Shown: piece by piece, positions 57,621 to 64,000 of the stretch
Numbering within the stretch: the first letter of the stretch is position 1
How the letters are laid out: every line of letters begins with the position of its first letter
Origin: Pseudoduganella rivuli
GTDB taxonomy: Bacteria > Pseudomonadota > Gammaproteobacteria > Burkholderiales > Burkholderiaceae_D
Length of the DNA: 64,000 nt
Direction of reading: 5' to 3'
NCBI RefSeq assembly: GCF_009674485.1
Contig: NZ_WKJJ01000002.1
Location: 124,001 to 188,000 of the forward strand
Position numbers and translations under genes: made by a program
The notes under the pieces: model-generated
What the model saw: the letters and a program-made list of their open reading frames with translations, nothing else
What the model was told of the DNA's origin: nothing
Database searches by the model: none

Positions 57621-59569
57621 TACGCCGCCCCTTCCTGCTCGGCGGCCTTGGCGCCGGACGCACCGCCAAACGCGCCATAGCCGGCCTTTTTCAGGTGCAC
57701 CAGCAGCAGCGAAATCGCGGCCGGCGTGACGCCGGAAATACGCGACGCCTGGCCCAGGGTTTCCGGCAGGTTTTTCGCGAGTTTCTGGCGCACTTCCATC
57801 GACAGCGCGGTGATCTGCATGTAGTCGACGCCGTCCGGCAGTTTCAGGTTTTCATAGTGCTCGTGGCGCTCCACTTCCTTGCTCTGGCGCTCGATGTAGC
57901 CCGAGTATTTCAGCGTGATTTCCACCTGCTCGCGCACGGCTTCATCTTCCACGCCGGGACCGGCCAGCGCCTGCCCTTCGACGCCTTCCAGCGTCATCAG
58001 CTTGTCGTACACCACGCCCGGGCGGCGCAACAAATCCGCCAGGTTGTACTCGCGTTCGATGGCCTGGCCGATCACCCGTTCCGACTCGGCGGCGGCCAGG
58101 ATGCGCGGGTTCACCCACGTGGAACGCAGGCGCTCCAGCTCCAGCGCCACGGCTTCGCGCTTGCGCTCGAACGCTTCCCATTGCGCGTCGCCCACGCAGC
58201 CCAGCTTGCGGCCGATCTCCGTCAGGCGCATGTCGGCATTGTCTTCTCGCAGGCTCAGGCGGTACTCGGCGCGGCTGGTGAACATGCGGTACGGTTCCAT
58301 TACACCCTGCGTGACGAGGTCGTCGACCATCACGCCCAGGTACGCTTCCGAGCGCGCCGGGGTCCACGCTTCGCGGCCCTGCGTCTGCAATGCCGCGTTG
58401 ATACCGGCCAGCATACCCTGCGCGGCGGCTTCTTCGTAGCCCGTGGTGCCGTTGATCTGGCCGGCGAAATACAGGCCGGAGATCGCCTTGGTTTCCAGCG
58501 ATGCTTTCAGGCCGCGCGGGTCGAAATAGTCGTATTCAATGGCATAGCCGGGACGCAGGATATGCGCGTTTTCCAGGCCTTTCATCGAGCGCACCAGGTT
58601 GATTTGAACGTCGAATGGCAGGCTGGTGGAGATACCGTTTGGATAGAATTCGTTGGTGGTCAAGCCTTCCGGTTCCAGGAAAATCTGGTGCGATTCCTTG
58701 CTGGAAAAACGGTGGATCTTGTCTTCGATCGACGGGCAATAACGGGGGCCCACGCCTTCGATCACGCCGGTGTACATGGGGCTGCGGTCCAGGCCGCCAC
58801 GGATGATGTCGTGCGTCTGCGCATTGGTGTGCGTCACCCAGCACGGCAACTGTTTCGGGTGCATGGCGGTGTTGCCCATGAACGAAAACACGGGCACCGG
58901 ATCGAGGTCGCCCGGCTGTTCCGTCATGGCGGAAAAGTCGATGCTGCGGCCGTCGATACGCGGCGGCGTCCCGGTCTTCAGGCGGCCCTGCGGCAGCTTC
59001 AACTCCTTCAAACGTGCCGACAGCGAGATCGCGGGCGGGTCGCCGGCGCGGCCGGCCGAGTAGTTTTGCAGGCCCACGTGGATCTTGCCATCCAGGAAAG
59101 TACCGGCCGTCAATACCACAGCGGGGGCCAGGAATTTCAAGCCGATCTGCGTCACGGCGCCGACCACGCGGTCGCCTTCCACCATCAAATCGTCGACGGC
59201 TTGCTGGAACAGCCACAGGTTCGGCTGGTTTTCCAGGCGGGAACGTATTGCCTGTTTGTAAAGTATTCGGTCGGCCTGGGCGCGGGTGGCGCGCACGGCA
59301 GGGCCTTTGGACGAGTTCAAAATACGGAACTGGATACCGGATTCATCCGTGGCAATCGCCATGGCGCCGCCCATGGCGTCGACTTCTTTGACCAGGTGGC
59401 CCTTGCCGATGCCGCCGATGGACGGGTTGCAGGACATCTGGCCGAGGGTTTCGATGTTGTGCGTCAGCAGCAGCGTTTTCTGGCCCATACGGGCCGCAGC
59501 CAGCGCCGCTTCGGTGCCGGCATGGCCGCCACCCACGACGATCACGTCGAATTCAGTTGGAAATAACAT
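57620..59569 (-). CDS. mnmG: tRNA uridine-5-carboxymethylaminomethyl modification enzyme MnmG
   Basis: FAD-dependent tRNA-modification protein of 649 residues; with MnmE it makes the cmnm5 group at wobble U34. FAD motif [22 protein letters not shown], family signatures [24 protein letters not shown] and [21 protein letters not shown], and the C-terminal MnmE-binding domain to EQEGAA. I chose ATG 59569; upstream in-frame codons run through parS sites and are not protein-like. MnmE is not in this window. Confidence 0.97.
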   Translation of the reverse strand: MLFPTEFDVIVVGGGHAGTEAALAAARMGQKTLLLTHNIETLGQMSCNPSIGGIGKGHLVKEVDAMGGAMAIATDESGIQFRILNSSKGPAVRATRAQADRILYKQAIRSRLENQPNLWLFQQAVDDLMVEGDRVVGAVTQIGLKFLAPAVVLTAGTFLDGKIHVGLQNYSAGRAGDPPAISLSARLKELKLPQGRLKTGTPPRIDGRSIDFSAMTEQPGDLDPVPVFSFMGNTAMHPKQLPCWVTHTNAQTHDIIRGGLDRSPMYTGVIEGVGPRYCPSIEDKIHRFSSKESHQIFLEPEGLTTNEFYPNGISTSLPFDVQINLVRSMKGLENAHILRPGYAIEYDYFDPRGLKASLETKAISGLYFAGQINGTTGYEEAAAQGMLAGINAALQTQGREAWTPARSEAYLGVMVDDLVTQGVMEPYRMFTSRAEYRLSLREDNADMRLTEIGRKLGCVGDAQWEAFERKREAVALELERLRSTWVNPRILAAAESERVIGQAIEREYNLADLLRRPGVVYDKLMTLEGVEGQALAGPGVEDEAVREQVEITLKYSGYIERQSKEVERHEHYENLKLPDGVDYMQITALSMEVRQKLAKNLPETLGQASRISGVTPAAISLLLVHLKKAGYGAFGGASGAKAAEQEGAA

Positions 59570-59672
59570 GTTTGGGAATGTGAGAAAAGCGAAGAATTGA
59601 ACCCCGATTATAGAGGGTTTTAAGTGCTGCGAATTTTTTAAGCACGTGAAACAGCAGATTTCAGGTCGCAAT

Positions 59673-59688
59673 TGTTCCACGTGAAACA
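59673..59688. other. parS-like site 1
   Basis: TGTTCCACGTGAAACA is the ParB-binding parS consensus with one asymmetric position. It lies 104 bases upstream of the mnmG start. Confidence 0.9.
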
Positions 59689-59708
59689 ACTTCAGGGCCG
59701 TGTGCCGA

Positions 59709-59724
59709 TGTTCCACGTGGAACA
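59709..59724. other. parS-like site 2
   Basis: TGTTCCACGTGGAACA, a perfect 16-base palindrome of parS type, 36 bases from site 1. Confidence 0.9.
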
Positions 59725-59786
59725 ATTTGCGCGCCGGCGCGCATGAAAAAGGGACGCCGCAGCGTCCCTCCTCTCATGTCCCGGAT

Positions 59787-59802
59787 TGTTTCACGTGGAA
59801 CA
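59787..59802. other. parS-like site 3
   Basis: TGTTTCACGTGGAACA lies three bases before the TauE-like gene's stop codon. With sites 1 and 2, and a degenerate half-site (GCACGTGAAACA, 59642-59653), it makes a cluster within 165 bases, the expected ParB loading centre. Confidence 0.88.
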
Positions 59803-59804
59803 AA

Positions 59805-60569
59805 TCACCAGCGTGCCCACGCATCGTACGAGGTCTTCACGATCAAGACCGACACCACCACCAGGAACAGCCGACGCACGAAACCACTGCCATGCTTCAG
59901 CGCCAGTTTGGTGCCAACCAGCGACCCCGCCACGTTGCACACCGCCATCATCAAACCCAGTTGCCAGATCAAATGGCCGCTCCACCCAAACCAGGCCAGC
60001 GCGGCAATATTGCACGCGACGTTGACGATCTTCGCCACGGCCGACGCGGACAGGAAATCAAAGCCGAAGAACCGCACGAACAGGAACACCAGGAAGCTGC
60101 CAGTGCCGGGACCGAAGAAGCCGTCATAAAAACCAATCAGCGAGCCGATGCCGATGGCCCAGGCCTTTTCCTGGAAACCGGCAAACAGCGGCGCATGCAC
60201 GCTGCCCAGGTCTTTGCGCTTGAAGGTGTAGACCGCCACCGCGATCAATACCAGCGGCAACAGCGAACGCAGGAAGTCGGGCGGAATCTTTGTCACGGTG
60301 TAGGCGCCGATGAAGGCAAACACCAGCGCGGCCATCGATGCCGGCGCGGCGGTCGACCAGGCGATGCGCACGCGGCGCGCGTAATTGACGGCGGCCGCGG
60401 ACGTGCCGAACACCGACGCCAGTTTATTTGTCCCCAGCAAGGTGGCCGGCGCCGTCGTGCTGAAGACGGAAAAAATCGCGGGAATCTGGATCAGCCCCCC
60501 GCCCCCGACTACCGCGTCCACCAGCCCTGCTGCGAACGCGGCGACGCCCAGCGTCAAATAATCAACCAT
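59805..60569 (-). CDS. TauE/SafE-family membrane permease
   Basis: A 254-residue inner-membrane protein with about eight helices of the sulfite exporter TauE/SafE family: VDYLTLGVAAFAAGLVDAVVGGGGLIQIPA in the first repeat and GSLIGFYDGFFGPGTGSFLVFLFV in the second. Members export or import sulfur-containing or organic anions; the substrate here is unknown. ATG 60569 is chosen because the first helix begins at once. It is divergent from the alcohol dehydrogenase and ends inside the parS cluster. Confidence 0.9.
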   Translation of the reverse strand: MVDYLTLGVAAFAAGLVDAVVGGGGLIQIPAIFSVFSTTAPATLLGTNKLASVFGTSAAAVNYARRVRIAWSTAAPASMAALVFAFIGAYTVTKIPPDFLRSLLPLVLIAVAVYTFKRKDLGSVHAPLFAGFQEKAWAIGIGSLIGFYDGFFGPGTGSFLVFLFVRFFGFDFLSASAVAKIVNVACNIAALAWFGWSGHLIWQLGLMMAVCNVAGSLVGTKLALKHGSGFVRRLFLVVVSVLIVKTSYDAWARW

Positions 60570-60744
60570 GTTACTGCCGCTTATGCGGCCTCCAAATAAA
60601 GCGAAGCCGCCATTGTACGGAACCCGGTGGTGGACTGCTTCCGCAGCATTACGCATCGGCTTCCCGCCATCGGCCGACTTGGAGATTGCAGGCGATATGG
60701 CGCCGGTGTAATCTGGAACGCCCGACACTTCCCGGTACCCGAGC

Positions 60745-61905
60745 ATGAATGACTTCGCCTTCAGCACCGTTGCGCACCTGGTTTCAGAACTGGGCGCGGC
60801 CCGCAATCTGGGGGCGCACGTGCGCAACCGCTTCCCGTCCGCCAACCGCGCCTTGCTGGTGACGGATCCCGGCTTCCTGCGAACCGGCCTGGTACAGGCG
60901 CCGGCAGCCAGCCTGGAAGCGGCCGGGTTCCACGTGAAAATCCATGCCGATGTCGTGGCCGATCCGCCGGAAGCCATCGTGCTGGCCGCCGTGGCGGCGG
61001 CCCGTGAATTCGGCGCCGATATCGTCATTGGGCTGGGTGGCGGCAGTTCGATGGATGTGGCCAAGCTGATAGCCGTACTGGCGGTGGAGAATGCGCAACC
61101 GCTGGCGCAGATTTATGGCATCGGCAACGTGCGGGGCGAGCGCCTGCCGCTGGTGCAGGTGCCGACCACGGCGGGCACGGGATCGGAAGTCACCAACATT
61201 GCCATTGTCACCACGGGCGAAACCACGAAGATGGGCGTGGTGGCGCCGCAGCTGTATGCGGACCTGGCGGTGCTGGATGCCGAACTCACGGTGGGCCTGC
61301 CGCCGGCCGTCACGGCCGCCACCGGCATCGACGCCATGGTGCACGCGATCGAAGCCTATACCAGCCGCCACAAGAAAAATCCGCTGTCGGACATGCTGGC
61401 CCGCCAGGCGTTGACACTGCTGTCGGCCAACCTGCTGCGCGTGTGCGAACACGGCGGCGACCTGGCGGCCCGCCAGTCCATGCTGCTGGGCGCCTTGCTG
61501 GCGGGCCAGGCCTTCGCCAACGCCCCGGTCGCGGCCGTGCATGCACTGGCCTATCCGATCGGCGGCATTTTCCACGTGCCGCACGGCTTGTCGAATTCCC
61601 TGGTATTGCCGCACGTGCTGCGCTTCAATGCGCCGGCCGCCAGCGCGCTGTATGCGGAACTGGCCGGCATCGTCGTGCCGCACGCCAGCGGCAGCATGGA
61701 AGCCCGCGCGGAAGCGCTGGCGGTCGCGATGGAGCAGATGGCGGCCGCGACCGGCATCGAACGCACACTGCAGCAAGTCGGTATCACCGAGGCCGACCTC
61801 GACCGCCTGGCGGACGACGCCATGCTGCAAACCCGCTTGCTGGGAAATAATCCGCGCGATGTGACCCGGGCTGATGCGCGCGCCATCTACGCCGCAGCCT
61901 TTTAG
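60745..61905 (+). CDS. Iron-containing (group III) alcohol dehydrogenase
   Basis: A 386-residue metal-dependent dehydrogenase. NAD-binding GADIVIGLGGGSSMDVAKL; PTTAGTGSEVTNIAI; metal ligands in TGIDAMVHAIEAYTS (Asp, His) and AAVHALAYPIGGIFHVPHG (two His). It resembles lactaldehyde/1,3-propanediol and related dehydrogenases; the physiological alcohol is not deducible. A very strong terminator hairpin follows about 100 bases after the stop. A near-parS sequence (60926-60941) occurs inside the gene. Confidence 0.93.
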   Translation: MNDFAFSTVAHLVSELGAARNLGAHVRNRFPSANRALLVTDPGFLRTGLVQAPAASLEAAGFHVKIHADVVADPPEAIVLAAVAAAREFGADIVIGLGGGSSMDVAKLIAVLAVENAQPLAQIYGIGNVRGERLPLVQVPTTAGTGSEVTNIAIVTTGETTKMGVVAPQLYADLAVLDAELTVGLPPAVTAATGIDAMVHAIEAYTSRHKKNPLSDMLARQALTLLSANLLRVCEHGGDLAARQSMLLGALLAGQAFANAPVAAVHALAYPIGGIFHVPHGLSNSLVLPHVLRFNAPAASALYAELAGIVVPHASGSMEARAEALAVAMEQMAAATGIERTLQQVGITEADLDRLADDAMLQTRLLGNNPRDVTRADARAIYAAAF

Positions 61906-62002
61906 CAGGCTTTACAGCCGTTTTCTGACGGAACTGGTGACTTTCCCTGTCCACAGCGATTAAACGCCCCAAAACAGCTGTAAACCAGTCTGTCCCAAAT
62001 GC

Positions 62003-62053
62003 AAAAAAGTGCCAGGGACTTCCGAGAGGAATTTAAGTCCCTGGCACTTTTTT
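62003..62053. terminator. Strong bidirectional terminator with 19-bp stem
   Basis: AAAAAAGTGCCAGGGACTT (62003-62021) pairs perfectly with AAGTCCCTGGCACTTTTTT (62035-62053) around a 13-base loop. A/T runs at both ends make it suitable for both converging genes. The 13-bp GC-containing core is longer than needed for termination and might belong to a repeated family. Confidence 0.85.
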
Positions 62054-62099
62054 TCTAAGCGGCAATGGCTTGCCGCTCAGGTTGCTTCAGTCATCGAGG

Positions 62100-64000
62100 T
62101 CAGTTGGGGACGTCGACCGCCGTGCCCGACACATTGATCGCATTGGCGCCCGGGCTGGCCGAGATGGCTGGCAGGTTCGCCGCCGTGATCGGCACCAGGT
62201 TGCTGGCGCGCGTCGTGGTGCGCACCACTTGCGAAGGCGGCAGCGGCGACGTCGTGCTGTTTTTCGCGTTGGCGTAGACGGCGTCGAGTGCGCGGAACAG
62301 GTAGACGTGCAGCGGCACGATCACCGTCGGCAATGCATTGCTGAACGAATCGAAGTGGTTGGCGTTGGTGACTTCGATGTAGCGCAGCTTGCTTGCGCTG
62401 CCCTCCGCCACCGCGTTCAAGCCCAGGTAGGCGCGCGCCGCATGGTTGACGGGAATCAGCGCATCGCTGCGGCCGGACACGATCACCGCCGGCTTGCCCT
62501 TCAAATTCCCCGTGGCCTGCACTTCCGCGATACCCGCCCGCACCCGGTCGCTTTGCGCCGCCAGCGCCGCGCTCAGCGCGCCGCCCGTGACGGGATCGCT
62601 GCCGGTCGCCAGCGCACGCAGGCACAGGAAACCGTCGAGCGACTGGTCCGCCACACCGGTGGAGGCGGAAATGCCGAACGCATACTGGCGCGCGCCATTG
62701 GTGCCGTCTTCATACACGACGTTGCCGACGATACCGTTTTGCGTGGCAAAGCTGGCCGCCTTTTGTTCCGCCGTGAAGGGAACGACGGCGCCGGTGGCCG
62801 CATCGGTCGGCGCGAAGCTGAAGCCGCACACTTTGTCCGTCACGGAGAACTTGCCGTATGCGTACGCGTAGGTGACGGCCACCAGGATATTCGTCCCCGC
62901 GTGCAACCCCTGCAGCGGTTCCGCGTCGACGGTCCAGCCATAGGCCTTGAGCTTGGCCAATGCGTTGGCTTGCTGGTCCGCCGCACTGGCGCCCGTCAAT
63001 AGCCCTTTCGCCACCAGCGACGTGCAGCGTCCCACGCTGGCCGCGCCGCCCGCCGCGCACGGCTGGTACAGCGCCGCATACGTCGAATAGTCAAACAGCG
63101 GCTTGCCCTGCGCCGTCACCGGTGCGCCGCCCTGCCGCACCGTGTAGCCACTGGCGGTCTTCGGCTGGATTTGCGGCTCGGTGGCGGCCACGCCGCTGAT
63201 CAAGCCCTTGGTGTCCTGTTCCGCCGCCAGCAAGGCCGAGCCGGCGCCATTGGAAATGCTGGACGCGATCGCCACCGTGTTCTTCGGCGTGAAGCGCACC
63301 AGGTGGCGCTTGCCGTCGGAGGCCAGCGTGCCGAAGCGTTCATTGAGCACGTAGTACGCGAACTCCACCGCCTGCAGCGTCACCTTGCCCCAATCCTTTT
63401 CCGGATTCAGTTGCGAGTGCGCATGCTTGAACGCCACCCGGCCCGGGTATGTGGTGTTGTAGGTGGCGCGCTCCGCATCCGTCAATACGGGCGCGAAATT
63501 GGCGTTCTTGCCGGCTGCCGTGCGCGTGGCGCGCACGCCGTTTTGCAAGTTCACGCTGTCATCGTCAAACGTGTACAGGCCGGTGCCGCTACCCTTGTCC
63601 GCATACGCCACCGCGCAATTGTTTTTCAGCCCCCATTCGCCGGCGCTGCCGATCGCGCCATAAATGCCGCGCGAGCCGCTGGACGTGCCTGTCACGATGC
63701 ACGGGTTGGCGGGATCGAACGAGCCCGGCACCTGCACCATCAACGTCACGTTCATGCGGCCGCTGCCGTCATCCGCATACGCGATGTATTCGGCGCCCGC
63801 GACTTTGCCTTCGCCGGCGGTGGCAAGCCCGGCCGCATTCACGTTGGGGCCATACAAGGTGCCATAGCCGCTGTTGGCGGCAATATCGAGCACGGCGCGG
63901 TAATTGGCGAAGATGGCGTTGCGGCGCAATTCCGCGGCGGTGGGATTGCGCGGGTCCACGTAGGCGGGCGCCGCGGCCGCCGCCAGCCCGGTCTTGCCCA
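62100..64000 (-). CDS. D-(-)-3-hydroxybutyrate oligomer hydrolase (N-terminus beyond window)
   Basis: The last 633 or so residues of a 3HB-oligomer hydrolase like that of Ralstonia, which cuts soluble hydroxybutyrate oligomers to monomer. Recognisable segments: AYVDPRNPTAAELRRNAIFANYRAVLD, VTGTSSGSRGIYGAIGSAGEWGLKNNCAVAYADKG, the serine-containing SSISNGAGSALLAAEQD, and VIVSGRSDALIPVNHAARAYLGLN. The start and any signal peptide lie past the right edge. It complements the PHB depolymerase at 17.4 kb. The catalytic Ser in SISNGAG is a family-based guess. Confidence 0.92.
   Translation of the reverse strand, partial: GKTGLAAAAAPAYVDPRNPTAAELRRNAIFANYRAVLDIAANSGYGTLYGPNVNAAGLATAGEGKVAGAEYIAYADDGSGRMNVTLMVQVPGSFDPANPCIVTGTSSGSRGIYGAIGSAGEWGLKNNCAVAYADKGSGTGLYTFDDDSVNLQNGVRATRTAAGKNANFAPVLTDAERATYNTTYPGRVAFKHAHSQLNPEKDWGKVTLQAVEFAYYVLNERFGTLASDGKRHLVRFTPKNTVAIASSISNGAGSALLAAEQDTKGLISGVAATEPQIQPKTASGYTVRQGGAPVTAQGKPLFDYSTYAALYQPCAAGGAASVGRCTSLVAKGLLTGASAADQQANALAKLKAYGWTVDAEPLQGLHAGTNILVAVTYAYAYGKFSVTDKVCGFSFAPTDAATGAVVPFTAEQKAASFATQNGIVGNVVYEDGTNGARQYAFGISASTGVADQSLDGFLCLRALATGSDPVTGGALSAALAAQSDRVRAGIAEVQATGNLKGKPAVIVSGRSDALIPVNHAARAYLGLNAVAEGSASKLRYIEVTNANHFDSFSNALPTVIVPLHVYLFRALDAVYANAKNSTTSPLPPSQVVRTTTRASNLVPITAANLPAISASPGANAINVSGTAVDVPN

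Noticed and set aside
57569..59566. A plus-strand open frame of 665 codons opposite mnmG
   Set aside because: Exact shadow of the highly conserved mnmG reading frame, with no family features.
59570..59725. N-terminal extension of MnmG starting at 59725
   Set aside because: The extra residues are a translation of parS palindromes (repeated FHVEH/FHVEQ) and lie before the conserved FAD-binding N-terminus.
60926..60941. A fifth parS-like sequence (GGTTCCACGTGAAAAT) inside the alcohol dehydrogenase gene
   Set aside because: Three mismatches to the clustered sites and it encodes conserved-looking protein sequence; likely coincidence, though ParB ChIP could test it.

Overview
The window is about 64 kb of high-GC, gene-dense DNA from a betaproteobacterium, most likely Oxalobacteraceae (Janthinobacterium/Massilia/Duganella type). 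This is inferred from gene order and protein character only: argB – HAD nucleotidase – slmA; mnmG–rsmG–parA–parB–atpIBEFHAGDC with parS sites beside mnmG, a chromosome-origin-proximal arrangement; Ralstonia-like polyhydroxybutyrate (PHB) degradation genes; and many hybrid histidine kinases. I saw no prophage, insertion sequence or CRISPR array.

Layout. 1–5.1 kb (minus): a regulatory operon of sigma factor, zinc-finger anti-sigma-like protein, CWC cysteine-rich protein, hybrid kinase and HD-GYP response regulator, cut at the left edge. 5.1–10.5 kb: argB, tRNA-Thr, a TraB/GumN protein, a pyrimidine 5'-nucleotidase-like HAD, slmA and a fused pabB–pabC. 10.5–14.8 kb: a coupled chain of periplasmic binding protein, hybrid kinase and receiver-kinase. 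14.8–24.7 kb: DUF1428, FtrA-like regulator with divergent rhodanese, glutathione peroxidase, PHB depolymerase, succinate-semialdehyde dehydrogenase, a large triple-receiver kinase and PPK2. 24.8–30.4 kb (minus): a De Ley–Doudoroff galactose operon (dgoD–dgoK–dgoA–lactonase–SDR–LysR). 30.5–37.2 kb: a divergent, poorly understood polyamine-linked membrane cluster (membrane-fused spermidine synthase and flavoprotein one way; DUF350, SPFH, DUF4178, a Gly-rich peptide and AdoMet decarboxylase the other). 37.2–43.6 kb: TonB-dependent receptor, GH35 beta-galactosidase and GH53 endo-galactanase. 43.9–47.5 kb: an RsgA paralogue, a VOC protein, a lipoprotein, a second atpC and a metallopeptidase-like protein. 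47.6–54.7 kb: the ATP synthase operon. 55.1–59.8 kb: parB, parA, rsmG, mnmG and a parS cluster. 59.8–64 kb: TauE-like permease, iron alcohol dehydrogenase and a 3-hydroxybutyrate-oligomer hydrolase cut at the right edge.

How genes work together. The strongest new observation is a shared palindromic box of form CTATG-N9-CATAG in front of the dgo operon, the TonB receptor and the GH35/GH53 pair. In front of dgoD and GH35 it is followed at identical spacing by the same downstream element. This suggests one regulon for galactan: GH53 cuts the polymer, the receptor imports fragments, GH35 releases galactose, and the dgo operon oxidises it. The LysR gene closing the dgo operon is the natural candidate regulator. 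The second system worth attention is the polyamine-linked membrane cluster, whose product and target are unknown.
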